From contig JAHGAU010000013.1 of the NCBI GenBank assembly GCA_019925105.1, positions 744,001-808,000 on the forward strand: 64,000 nucleotides of DNA. Reading direction: 5' to 3'. Of this stretch, positions 10,904-21,495 are shown in pieces. The first letter of the stretch is position 1; every line of letters starts with the position of its first letter. Under the pieces are notes generated by a model, which searched no databases, was not told the origin of the DNA, and saw nothing but the letters and a program-made list of their open reading frames with translations. Made by a program: the position numbers and the translations under genes. The stretch is from Niebla homalea (lineage: Eukaryota > Ascomycota > Lecanoromycetes > Lecanorales > Ramalinaceae).

Positions 10904-12838
10904 ATGACGCTACAAACCGCAGAGTGGCATGATGGCGAGAAGGAAATGCACAAGCTTATGAGCGTTCCTGATTACGGCAACCCTACCAGCCCAGGTCTTA
11001 GCGCCCATGCACAGCGTTTGCTCCACCTGTCATCTTTGCTTGCGATCGGAACGGTAGACGACGAGGGTCGTCCATGGACTGCTTTATTAGGTGGCGAGCA
11101 AGGATTTGTACGTTCTTTAGGGCAGTCGATTGTGGGCATGAAGGCGCTAGCAGATCATAGTCACGATCCCGTGCTTCCAACCCTCTTGAAACAGTCCAGG
11201 GTAAGCACGCCGAGCGAGTATGAGACGGCCAGGGAGTTCTCGGCTTTGGGCATCCATCTAGCTTCAAGAGACAGGGTGAAGCTACATGGCAGGGTGCTTG
11301 GCGGTAGCAGGGTAGGCAATGATCAGGACGACGTCGCCGAGGTTCAAATGGCCCTTGCTATTGAGGGCAGTCTCGGCAATTGTCCCAAGTACCTCAATAA
11401 AAAGGACGTCATCCTTGCTCTCCCAAAACCAGTCCCGCTCCCAACCAATCTACCGCTACCTCAGCCCGCTCTAGACATGCTATCAAAAGCCGACATCTTC
11501 TTCATCAGCTCTCACCACCCCTCTCACATGTCCACCAACCACCGCGGCGGCCCCCCCGGCTTCCTCCGCCTCGAGCGCAACGACTCCCAAGACGTCATCC
11601 TCGTCTACCCCGAATACAGCGGTAATCGGCTCTACCAAACCCTGGGCAATCTGATCCTCGACCCGCGAGCCGGCATCACCATCCCAGACTTCGAGACGGG
11701 AAATGTCCTCTACATTTCCGGCACCACGAAGATCATCATCGGCAACGACGCCTCCGCATTACTCCCCCGCTCCAACCTCGCCGTGCAAATCCGCGTCGAC
11801 GCCGCGAGATTCGTGTATCAGGGGCTCGGCTTCCGCGGCATCCCAGGCGAACCCTCACCATACAATCCGCCCGTCCGATACCTCACCACCGAGCGTCCTA
11901 CCACCACCGACCCGGACACACCACAAGCCGGATCAGCCACAGCAACACTCCTCGCTCGCCACCCCTTGACCCCCACAATCGCCCGCTTTCGCTTCCGCAT
12001 CTCCGACCCGGACCCCGCCGCGACCCACGGGTGGACGGCCGGCCAATACGTCGCCCTCTCCTTCGCCGACGAGTTATCTGGGGGGTACGCGCACATGGCG
12101 GATGACGAACCCCGCTCCCTGAACGACGACTACGTGCGCACCTTTACGGTTTCTTCTTCGCCTCATCCTCCTCCCCCTCCGGGTGGTGGTGGTGGGCGGC
12201 TGAATGATGGCGGTGGCCAGGATGATGATGATGGGAGGAGGAGGCAGCTACTACCCGACACCACCACCACCACCACCACCACCACCGACGAATTCGAAAT
12301 CACCATCCGCAACGTCGGCACCGTCACCCGGTTCCTCTTCAATTGCAACGTCCGTTCCGGGCTGGCGGTCCCGCTCCGCGGCTTCGGCGGCTCGTTTGCG
12401 GTCGAGCAGCAGCAGCAGCAGCGGGAACAGGGAGGAGGAAGAAGGGCGACGCCCTTTGTGGCGGGCGGGATCGGGATCACACCCTTGCTTGCGCAGGTGG
12501 CGGGCTTGGATGTGGGGAGATTGGCCGTGCTTTGGAGTGTTCACGGGAGGGATCTGGGGTTGGTGGGGGATGTGCTGGGGAGGCATCCCGGCCTTGGGGG
12601 TAGGATGAAGGTGTTCGTATCAGGGATCGTGGAGGATGGGGTGAGGGGCTCGTTGGAGGGGGTCCGGGCAAAAGTGGAGGGGTTGTTCGAGCGGCGGATC
12701 GTGAGGGATGATATCACTGTGGCGATGCGGGAGGGGGTGGATGATACGTGGTATATCTGTGTGGCCCAGGGGTTGAGGAAGCAGCTTTTGGAGTGGCTGA
12801 ATAAGAAGACTACGATTTACGAGGACTTTGATTATTGA
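10904..12838 (+). CDS. PNPOx-like FMN domain fused to ferredoxin-reductase-type oxidoreductase
   Basis: A single exon of 644 residues. The N-terminal third resembles pyridoxamine-phosphate-oxidase-like FMN-binding split barrels (LLAIGTVDDEGRPWTALLGG near residue 48; then SSHHPSHMSTNHRGGPPGF). From about residue 340 a ferredoxin-NADP reductase module follows: a flavin-binding barrel (GWTAGQYVALSF, then RTFTVSS) and a nucleotide-binding half with GGIGITPLLAQ. Electron transfer from NAD(P)H through flavin is expected; the substrate is unknown. No cysteine-rich 2Fe-2S domain follows, and the protein ends shortly after WYICVAQG. Between the two halves of the reductase module (about residues 421-462) lies a low-complexity insert of Pro, Gly, Asp and nine Thr encoded by simple repeats. 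GC content rises sharply in the second half. The start is the first ATG of the frame. Confidence 0.85.
   Translation: MTLQTAEWHDGEKEMHKLMSVPDYGNPTSPGLSAHAQRLLHLSSLLAIGTVDDEGRPWTALLGGEQGFVRSLGQSIVGMKALADHSHDPVLPTLLKQSRVSTPSEYETAREFSALGIHLASRDRVKLHGRVLGGSRVGNDQDDVAEVQMALAIEGSLGNCPKYLNKKDVILALPKPVPLPTNLPLPQPALDMLSKADIFFISSHHPSHMSTNHRGGPPGFLRLERNDSQDVILVYPEYSGNRLYQTLGNLILDPRAGITIPDFETGNVLYISGTTKIIIGNDASALLPRSNLAVQIRVDAARFVYQGLGFRGIPGEPSPYNPPVRYLTTERPTTTDPDTPQAGSATATLLARHPLTPTIARFRFRISDPDPAATHGWTAGQYVALSFADELSGGYAHMADDEPRSLNDDYVRTFTVSSSPHPPPPPGGGGGRLNDGGGQDDDDGRRRQLLPDTTTTTTTTTDEFEITIRNVGTVTRFLFNCNVRSGLAVPLRGFGGSFAVEQQQQQREQGGGRRATPFVAGGIGITPLLAQVAGLDVGRLAVLWSVHGRDLGLVGDVLGRHPGLGGRMKVFVSGIVEDGVRGSLEGVRAKVEGLFERRIVRDDITVAMREGVDDTWYICVAQGLRKQLLEWLNKKTTIYEDFDY
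12164..12290 (+). repeat. Simple-sequence insert in coding DNA
   Basis: Short tracts of CCT, GGT and GAT repeats end in a run of about nine ACC units near 12259-12287. They encode Pro, Gly, Asp and Thr runs inside the oxidoreductase fusion. The family has no such insert at this point as far as I recall, so this is probably a surface-loop expansion. Confidence 0.7.
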
Positions 12839-13536
12839 GATGAGATATGACAATGCCAGATTGGTTGGGAGCTCAGCCATGCGTGCTCCACGGCCGCGGT
12901 GCACTAGATGGCATGGACTTTTCATCCTGTTTTGCCGGGCCAGCTTGATCTTTTGCATGACATGACAGGCATCTGGAAATCTAACTTGCAAATGATTATG
13001 AAGGATTGGACTCTCAATGTGAGGGAAGCTGCCTTTTGATTCCTTCATCTCAGCATCCGCCTTATTTGGTGGCATCAAGCCTCACTTCCGCACCGTGAGG
13101 GTAGGTCGTGGCTTTATATAGGTTAATATCTATATGTTTATATATATATACGTCCAAAACGAAAAAGGCTGCCACCGATGTATCATATCCCACTCTGCAT
13201 CTCTCGTGGCTCATCAACATCATCGACGTCACATTCGTTTCCCGACAATGTGTCGTGATCAATGATCCCATCGAGCCGGGTATCTAAAGGCTCTGCCGCA
13301 AAATCCTTAGAAGATCGTCGTGCACGTCATCCGATCGTACAAGTGACACTGGCTTGCCGGACTCATCATAGTCCGGGTGCCCGCCCGAGCGTTTTCACAA
13401 AACCCAGCATCTCTCTATCCCTCTTTTCTACAACGCGACACCTTTCGGAGCGAGTGGTATAACGCGGAAGGTCACACCCATGTATTGAGCCAGAACTCAG
13501 CAATATTTTTGAAACCAATCTCCAAAAGAGCCCACG
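12839..13536. other. Convergent intergenic region
   Basis: 3' flanks of the oxidoreductase fusion (plus) and the zinc-finger protein (minus). It contains a short AT dinucleotide run near 13138-13150. No gene recognised. Confidence 0.5.
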
Positions 13537-15290
13537 TCATCGAATATGCAATTGAAACGGTTTGAATCTTCCACCCACGATTCCACATCTTGGACACGGC
13601 CTGCCTCCCGACACACCGCCAATTTGCATTCTCTGCTGAATACTGCCGCCTGGGGTATCGCTGCTGAGCATGTACACGCAATCGCTGCAGAACCCGCTGA
13701 TACATTCTGTACAAGCATAGCTATCCCGCAGAACGCTGAGTCGCCTGCAATTTGCGCAAAAGATCTGCACTTGCCCATTACTATCGTTGGACGATTGACT
13801 ATTATTGACAGTATGCTGCGAGTTGTAATAGGTTGGAGAGGTTGCCGTGTCTGAGGAGGAAAGACCTGAGGAGGGAATGTGAAAGTTTTGGCCGGATACG
13901 GAGGTGTGAGTGCTGTGGGCGCTGGTTGTGGAGTCGAGGGACATGCCGGATGTTTCGACGGAAGGGAAAGGGGAGGGGCCTGTAAGAAGGTGTGGTGGTG
14001 GAGGTGTGAGAGTACGGCCAAGAGGGGAGGCTTTATAGGACTGATTGTGGGATATTGAAGGCGGGAAAGGGGGCATTGAACCTGATGAGCGTTTGACAGA
14101 GGAGGGGGACTGTGGGATCTATCTGCGCAGTCAGCCATGGTAATACAGCAATAGATGGCCCAAGGACCAAGGGGATGAAGTACGCACGGGAGTGAGGTCG
14201 CGGTCCGAATCCGCTTCGGTTGCTGAAGTTGCTGCTTCAATGAGATCTTCCCATCGCTTTCCTTTGGCTGCAGCAGCGGCAGCCGCCGACAAGCCTGGTG
14301 GCTCTGCAGAAAAGGCCTTCCGACCTTCAATGCTTAGTCTCCTTCCGTGATCTTTCGACCTAGCTTTCTCATGCTTTGGCTTTCGGCTATTCTGGGTGAT
14401 AGAGGATTTGCGAGGCCTGTTCGGCTTGTCTCGTCTTTGAAAGGATGGGTTTCGCTGGATCGGGGGCAATGTAGAGGATCGCTCGGGAGGGGAATGTGCC
14501 ATCATGGAGGGAAGAAGCTCACGTGGGCGAGATGTAGAGGATTGGTATGGGGGTATAGGTGGATGACTGGCGTTTTGTTGGAGGGGGGGGAGCTCCACGG
14601 AGAGATGCATGCCTCGGCGTCTGAGCTCGGTTTCTGAGGCATACTCCTGGTCAAGGGTCAATCATATTACCTTATATTATTCATGTCTCAGAGAGCACTC
14701 ACGGCTTCTGAGTCCCAATCGGACTCGCCTCCTGGTCGGTGGTTGTGGAGCTGCGCCAAGGCAACGGCAGCCGTTGCGGCGGCGGGGTATTGGTCTTCCA
14801 AACTTCGTGGCGCGGTAATGGTTCCTGCATCACTCCCGTAACTATCTCTCTCGTGACCATACACTGTTCATCGATCAATTGGCGTACTTGTGGGATGGGT
14901 GCATGGAACGGACCTGTATTTCCAAAAGAGTGCTGTGCTGGCTGGGGAGGTAGAGGTGGGGATCGCTCCGAGGGGGCAGTATTTATCATAAGCTGAAAGC
15001 TTTCTTCTGTTGCAGGAAGCTTGGGTATATAATGTTCAGGATGTGCGCGACGAATGTGCTCCTGCATTGAGCGATACCGTTTCTCCTGCACCGTCGATCC
15101 ATGGTTAGTGGAAAGCTCCTCCTGCTGTGAGTGGGGAAGCTTGATCCGGGCGTTGAATATGACCAAGAAGACTTACGCCCAGGCATCTTTTGCGACAATT
15201 CGAGCCATCGTGATTGCTCAGGGGACAGACGACTTCGTTGCTCTGATCATTTGCTGCAAAGGAGCCAGTCAAGGACGCCCTTGGCGGCAT
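13537..15290 (-). CDS. Conserved fungal protein with N- and C-terminal zinc-binding motifs
   Basis: Predicted 482 residues in five exons: 15290-15177, 15085-14914, 14824-14703, 14646-14188, 14118-13537. Introns of 91, 89, 56 and 69 bases all have GT-AG ends, and each junction restores family-like sequence. The N-terminus holds a C2H2-like finger (VVCPL..., CRKRC, then MQEHIRRAHPEHYIP). The middle contains APRSLEDQYPAAATAVALAQL and a low-complexity Pro/Ser/Arg region. The C-terminus has a Cys-rich treble-clef or RING-like motif: CANC, CTEC, CSDC and CPRC spaced over about 65 residues. Similar proteins occur across Pezizomycotina, without an assigned role that I can recall. A nuclear or ubiquitin-related function is only a guess. 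The start at 15290 is the last ATG before the finger; an earlier exon cannot be excluded. Confidence 0.75.
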
Positions 15291-16192
15291 GGCCTTGCTG
15301 CAAGCTGCTCCGAAGCCTCCGAACACGCCGACCACTGGAGCTTGTAGCAAATACGTCAGAGGCAGTGAAATGGGGATCAAGGAAGCTTCAAAGAGAGTAC
15401 GGTGATACGATTGAGCAATTGAAACATGTAGAACAATACAATGGTATGAATGGCCAAAGGATTGAAGCCTATGGAATGTGGTCTAGAGTGTGTGTGTGTG
15501 CGTGCACCGAGTCGGAGCTTAGAAAGCGATGTTGAGCAAAGAAGCCAACGATCAGGTAGTCTCTGTAGTCTCTGTTCTAGCTTCCAATTCTCAGACTCCA
15601 TTATTATTATTGTAAGCGGGGTGATCTTCTCGAGGCTTGTGCTTCGAGTCAAAGGGCCAAAAGCCCCTCCCTTGATGCAACATGCAAAACTCACTAAGGT
15701 AAAGAAGAGCTGCCCACCAAGGCCCACCAAGGCCCACCAAAAGCAAAGCCTTTGGTCCCAGAAAAATGCCGGAGAACCCCACCTTTGTCTGACCCCTTTA
15801 AGTTTCCTGTTTCAGCCCTGAGCCTATCGATTACCCGTTCCTCCATCCTCCAGGCCCGATTGACCTCTGCCGATTGCACAAGTTCACACTCTCTTACACT
15901 CTAGCCTACTTTTGGCCTGCTACTGCTGCTTACCAATCTGAAACCTAGTCACAACGGCTTTTCACACAGGCATCTACTGTACGAAAGTAGAAACAACTGA
16001 GAAACACGTGAGAAGCAGCTTTGATCAATGGCGAGTGTTCTCCTTTACTTTTGTATCAGAAATATCGCTGATTATGCTCTTTGTGTCCTTGTCGCTATGC
16101 ATCTTTCGTCCATGTAAACATTGAGAGGAGTGCCCAGAACTCCCACGCTAAGTCGCTGAACCAGAACAAGCAAGCTCTAATTCTCTGTAGTC
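15291..16192. other. Intergenic with small tandem repeat
   Basis: Promoter side of the zinc-finger gene and 3' flank of AOX. It holds a TG-rich tract near 15488-15500, an ATT triplet run near 15600, and an 11-base motif GCCCACCAAGG repeated three times in tandem near 15713-15740. No gene recognised. Confidence 0.5.
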
Positions 16193-17487
16193 TCAAATAA
16201 CGTCCTGTCTCTCCCATCCGGTTCCCTTGATGCCACTGATGCCTTTGGATGGGTGTGGCTTGGATGGGTCCTCATACTCGCTCACGAATGGGTTTGGATC
16301 AAGCTTTTGTTCCAGGTTACCCATAGTGTGATTCCTGCCTCACATGTCAGCAACGGCGGCTTGATCGAACCCAAGAGCGAGCCTTCTTACACTTCGCGGT
16401 GCTTGGCTTCATCAGCTCGAATATAAGTGATGAGATCCTTCATCGTTCGCGACCCTTCAGGCATGTTCCAGTACCGGATTGCAATGTCTGGCGCTTCCAA
16501 GCGTTCCCATTTGGGCAACTTGCCAGATTCGATGTCTTCTATCGCCCGCGTATATGTCAAGACAGCCTCTTCCTCAAGATAGCCGACGAAGCGATGACAG
16601 ATGCGTGGTGACATCAAGTATGAAAGGAAGAAGCCATTGTAGAAAACACCTTGGGCTCCCATGATCATCCACTTCATGAACCATCCAGGCTCGGCCAGCT
16701 TCATGAACGTCAAGAGATGCATTCGCTCATTGTAGGCCTCTTCGAGAAGGGTCTCGATCCTGTGTTCCCACGGTCAGCAGCTTCTCTCAAGCCCGTTCAA
16801 GATCTGGCCTTACCATCCATTATCCCTATTCAGCCTTCGAAGGCTGTGTAGATGTCGGATGCTTCCTGCGACCATGCCCGGTACGCCAGCAACGCTCTCG
16901 AGGAAAAGGAATCGGATGAGCCATTTCCGCTCTGTCATGGGAGATGGCCCAACCCAGTTCTTGATCTTTCGAAGGCCGAGCCAACTGCCCTTTTGCTTGG
17001 ATTCCTCTGTCGGGTGGCTGTACCCCATGGCAGTGTCCGTACCAAAGCGGAGTAATCGTACCATGGCCAGAGCAATCCAGTCTTGCCAATTCCTTGTTTC
17101 GCGATGCGCGACTTTGATGGCCCGCATTTGCTGCTCAGTGTAGCTGTACCTTGATCAGTAAAGGTCTTTGGGAATCTAGCCTGTGGAGTGATTCATCGCT
17201 CCAGATGGAGGGTTGTGGGCTTACACAGGATGATGCCACGCCGGAGGCGTGACTTTAATGTTGACATTGTCATGTGGCGCTGGGAAGAACTCTTTAAGAG
17301 ATCGTTTTGATGAGGTACTGAAGTTGCGTGAATCCTTGTTTGAAGATCTCGAAGCCGAGCATTGATAGACGCAGGGCTTTGCAGGGGCAGTCGCCGAGGA
17401 TGCTTCGGTGAAGGTGAGTACAAGCCTCGTGATATTCGCAGTGCCTCTTGGGCCGGTGCAAGCCAACGCTGAAGGTCTTGCATACAT
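16193..17487 (-). CDS. AOX1: Alternative oxidase, mitochondrial
   Basis: Predicted 369 residues in four exons: 17487-17225, 17149-16814, 16759-16391, 16334-16193; introns of 75, 54 and 56 bases. Alternative oxidase is a di-iron ubiquinol oxidase of the inner mitochondrial membrane that bypasses complexes III and IV. All family landmarks are present: a Ser/Arg-rich presequence of about 60 residues, the [10 protein letters not shown] iron-ligand segment, [13 protein letters not shown], and the C-terminal [12 protein letters not shown] motif, which is formed across intron 3. Two helical membrane-associated stretches surround the NGFFLSYL segment. Fungal AOX lacks the plant regulatory cysteine, and none is seen in the equivalent place. 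The gene is divergent from SWC6. AOX genes are often induced by respiratory or oxidative stress, but no specific element was identified here. Confidence 0.95.
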
Positions 17488-18121
17488 CTTGGATGGATTT
17501 TGTAGAGTTGTGATAGTGTTGTAGATGCTGTGAAGTGTGGAAGGTGATCTTGAAAGTCAATAAACTAGCATGAAGGATCAGGGATCAGGCCGGTTTGCCT
17601 CTCAATTTCTATGAATCACCCCGAAAAGGTGACCGAGAAATCTTCGTCTGTGACAGGTCATAAGACGGTCCAAACCTTGTGCAAAAAGGGGAGCACGGGA
17701 ATACGAATGGACAAACATAGGTAATGACAAAGACGATGTGGTACAGCTGTAACACGATCATGGCATTGCAACGCGTAGAGTTATCGTCTGCTCCGTACAT
17801 CGGGAGATTCCGGGACCGCAACAAGGCGGAGGCTGAGCAATCACATGAGATGTGAAATGATGCATCATACTTGCCATAACGTTCTGGCCCCCTATGCATT
17901 CTACCCCAGCATCACACAACGACTTTTGTTATGGCTTGGAGCGATATGAAGTTTGATGAGCGACATGCGTCCGTGATGCAGCCTTGGTGGCTGGCGTGAG
18001 GAGCCTAACCCTTTGTGGGACCGAGCCAAACTTAGAAACTCAAAATCAATGTGACTTTTTGAGAACCTGCACCTCGTCTAAATCGACACCGTGCTGCTGT
18101 GGATGGCATTAGCAGTCTACG
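17488..18121. other. Divergent promoter region of AOX and SWC6
   Basis: Holds the 5' flanks of both genes. No coding sequence supported and no specific regulatory motif recognised with confidence. Confidence 0.5.
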
Positions 18122-18899
18122 ATGCCTGGTATTGAAGTCGTTCCCAGTTCAACTGCTGCTGCACCAACACCAGGCTATGCGCTCGTCCCTGACACGCGCG
18201 GGACACCCCAGGGCCCTTCTCAACCGGTAGCTGGGAGAAAACGAGCTGCAAGAAACGCGGGGCTTAGCGCTGGCGACACGACTCTACGCCAGCAAAATGC
18301 AATCAATAAGCATATCGCGGATCTTGAGAAGGAGAACCATCGCGATGTCCAAATCCCAGTCCCCTCAAAGCAAAAGGACACAGCTGGAAGAGGTGGGGCA
18401 TTCAGACGATGTTTTGAGCCAGTACGGAGCTGATATACTATTAGGATCCACTCGCAAAATGACACCAAATGTGCGACGCATCTTGATGTCACAGAAGACT
18501 TGGAGCAACCATTTGGCAGACGAAGAAGCTGCGATTGGACAGACTGCATCTGCTGCACATGCCCCCTTCAGGCGAGCTTCGACCGCCGCAAGGGAACCCA
18601 CTATTGAACGACCTGATGATGCCCCATCAGAAGATCCTCTGGAAAATGAGCCACTGCTCAAGTCGTATGTCCCAAAGGCTCCCTCAGCCGAGGTCATGGA
18701 TGCCTTGACTACTGCTCCCCCTTTGTCATACAATGCGTCCTTGGCTGTGCTGCCAGAGCCTCGAAAGCCTCAAAGGCACTTTTGTGAGACATGCGGCTAT
18801 TGGGGGTTGATCAAGTGCATGAAATGTGGCGCAAGGGTCTGTGGACTTGAATGCAAAACAACGCATGATGAGGCTAGCTGCTTGAAATTCTACGCTTGA
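18122..18899 (+). CDS. SWC6: SWR1 chromatin-remodelling complex subunit, HIT zinc finger (Swc6/Vps71)
   Basis: Predicted 241 residues in two exons, 18122-18392 and 18445-18899; the 52-base intron has a weak GTGGGG donor and TATTAG acceptor. The family is recognised from the C-terminal HIT-type zinc finger with CETCGYWG, CMKCGARVC and a final Cys/His-rich CKTTHDEASC, as in ZNHIT1/Swc6. The segment RKMTPNVRRILMSQKTWSNHLADEEA just after the intron is also typical. In yeast this subunit helps the SWR1 complex exchange histone H2A for H2A.Z. The N-terminal 90 residues are basic and poorly conserved. The intron is needed to join the frames and restores the conserved block, but the donor is non-optimal, so the exact junction is the least certain part. 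Confidence 0.87.
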
Positions 18900-19709
18900 C
18901 AATCCCTTACTGCCGACCACCGCGCACCTTTTTTGAAACCCATTTCAGAGTGGAGGGATCCTCGGTGTTGGAGTGCGCAAGATTGCGCTGCAGATGGCCT
19001 TGATCCCATACGATGCCTTGGGAGTTTTTCTATCCAGACCTCCAGATCAGGCGTCTCGCAATATGCACCTGCTCTGAAGGTCTCTCATCGCTGGGCACTA
19101 ATGCTGAAGACGAAATCATTCAACAGTGTCTCTGAAAGAGATTGACCCTGAGGACTGGTACCAAGCAATGACAAGGTTACAGACCTTATGAATGGTCTCT
19201 CAAATTGCGCACAACTCAGACAGCGCTTTCAGCTCAAGGGTATCAACCTCTCGCCACGAGATACGATGAGACCAGACTGAATCATGAAGGTTTGCGCTCT
19301 GATAGCATATCGCTTTCATGAATGCAGAGTCGACCGTTGCGGACTCGATCATGACTGGACTGCAATGTTTTGCAAGATGGATGTTGATGAGTTGAGAAGA
19401 GCCTAGTGGTCTGCGCGGGTATCTTGAAGGATGTGTGAAGAATGAAGGAAGCTCAAGTATCAGCTTAGTTGTAAGAAAGTCTCTCAGTCTACAAGAACTT
19501 TGCCTAAAGTTTTTTCATGTGATCATGCGTTGATGTCCACATATTACGATGAACTCATTTTCAAGGGAGCGGCTTGCGGCAATCGCGCCTAGGGGAAGCG
19601 CGCTCAGGGTCCAAGCTCCCATGCCAACGAAAACCATGCATGATTTTCGATAACGTCAACATTACACAACATCCCGTGTCAAATTAAACAATCTGTTCAA
19701 GATACCATC
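18900..19709. other. Intergenic, no gene seen
   Basis: Lies between SWC6 and the GMPPA-like gene (both plus strand). Short open frames on both strands have no recognisable features. Confidence 0.5.
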
Positions 19710-21206
19710 ATGGCGACTCTCAATGTACCCTCTAGACCAAAGCTCAATGGGACCAATAGCTCATCAGCCTCCACAAAGGCTGTCATATTAGTACTGCTCA
19801 ATCCAAAAAGTGAACTCGACGCAGCTAACATCTGGTATCAGGTTGGAGGACCCTCAAGAGGGACCCGCTTCAGGCCACTTTCACTTGATGTCCCCAAGGT
19901 CAGCTGTCCACCTGCTGGCATACAAGAGCCTTGAATTGACTTGGCCAGCCTTTGTTCGACGTTGCCGGACACCCCATCCTATGGCACTGCCTTCGAGCTG
20001 TCGCCAAGGTCCCAGGCATCCGGGAAGTCATCCTGGTCGGCTACTACGAGGAGCAAGTCTTCCGCGACTTCATCAAAGACACAGCGCGAGAGCTACCCAA
20101 GATCAAAATGCAATACCTGCGTGAATACCAAGCTCTTGGCACCGCGGGGGGGCTCTACCATTTTCGCGACGCCATCTTGAAAGGTGGACCCGAGCGATTC
20201 TTCGTCCTCAACGCCGATGTATGCTGCTCATTCCCGCTAGAGCAGATGCTCAAGCTCTTCGAAGAGAAGAACGCGGAAGCCGTCATTCTAGGGACCAGGG
20301 TGAGTAATGAAGCAGCCACAAACTTCGGCTGCATCGTGTCGGATCCGGAGAGCAAGCGCGTACTGCACTATGTCGAGAAACCCGAATCCCACATCTCGAA
20401 CCTCATCAATTGCGGCGTCTACCTCTTCTCCACCGAAACCATCTTCCCCGCCATCAAGGGTGCTATCAAACGTCGTGCTGATCGGCCCCGCCTTGTGTCG
20501 TATCCATCGGCTGAGAATCTTGAGTCGAGCTTCTTGGATCGGCTGGAGGAGGGTGAGAAGAACGAGGTGCTCCGTCTTGAGCAGGATATCCTGTCGGACC
20601 TGGCAGACAGCAATCAATTCTTCGTTCTGGAGACCAAGGACTTCTGGCGCCAGATCAAGACCGCTGGGTCGGCTGTGCCTGCAAACGCGCTCTATCTCAT
20701 GAAGGCTTTCCAACAACAGTCGGAGGAGCTTGCGGACCCATCTGCTAGCATCCTCCCCCCCGTATTCATTCATCCCACCGCAGAGGTTGACCCAACTGCG
20801 AAGCTTGGGCCCAATGTCTCCATCGGTCCGCGAGCGGTGATTGGGCCTGGAGTCCGTGTAAAGGAGTCCATCGTCCTTGAAGATGCGGAGATCAAGCATG
20901 ATGCATGTGTCTTGTACTCGATCATTGGATGGAACAGTCGGGTAGGTGCATGGGCCAGGGTCGAGGGCGAAGCTACACCCGTGGGTAGCCACTCGACTAC
21001 GATTGTCAAGGCCGGAGTCAAAGTGCAGAGCATCACCATCCTTGGCAAGGATTGCGGTGTGGCTGATGAGGTGAGGGTACAGAATTGCGTCTGCCTGCCG
21101 AACAAGGAGTTGAAGCGGGTGAGCCTTTCACTGAAACCATTGCGAAACTGGTCAGAACAGTGTACTGACAACGACGTAGGATGTTGTCAACGAAGTCATC
21201 ATGTAG
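19710..21206 (+). CDS. GMPPA: GDP-mannose pyrophosphorylase A-like protein
   Basis: Predicted 444 residues in four exons: 19710-19790, 19842-19898, 19949-21118, 21180-21206; introns of 51, 50 and 61 bases. The N-terminal nucleotidyltransferase core shows AVILVGGPSRGTRFRPLS, split by intron 1, and PLFDVAGHPILWH, restored by intron 2. Further motifs are FFVLNADVCCSFP and FGCIV. The C-terminal half is a left-handed beta-helix of hexapeptide repeats (for example SIGPRAVIGPGV). The last exon adds only DVVNEVIM. Length and sequence fit the longer A-type paralogue rather than the roughly 364-residue catalytic Mpg1/GMPPB. In animals GMPPA acts as a regulator of GMPPB; a similar role in cell-wall mannan supply is likely here but is inferred. 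Confidence 0.9.
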
Positions 21207-21495
21207 ACTGGGCAGTGCGATCTTCCCGATCGGTCACCCATCTCCCTCCTCTCTCGACTCAGCGCCAAATGCGCCTTCTGCTTGATGCGATCTTCTTGAT
21301 AGAACCACCTCACGGCGTACTCACCCATTTTCCATAGACATTTCAACCACTTGAGGTCAGCGGCTTTCAGCGGAGCCTTCGCGCCCACTCAAACCAGAGT
21401 AGAAGACCAAATACAATGCACTATAAACATCAACTGTTGCACACACGCTCAATGCTCGCTACCTCCCCCACTGTTGAACGCCATCCCCACCCTCC

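Noticed and set aside
12163..12608. Pro-, Gly- and Trp-rich frames around the repeat insert
   Set aside because: They are alternative readings of simple repeats within the oxidoreductase coding region.
9085..12838. Secondary-metabolite cluster
   Set aside because: No backbone enzyme, cluster regulator or transporter is intact nearby; flanking genes are housekeeping.
20288..20992. 234-codon minus-strand frame inside the GMPPA-like gene
   Set aside because: It lies opposite well-conserved nucleotidyltransferase sequence and resembles no known protein.
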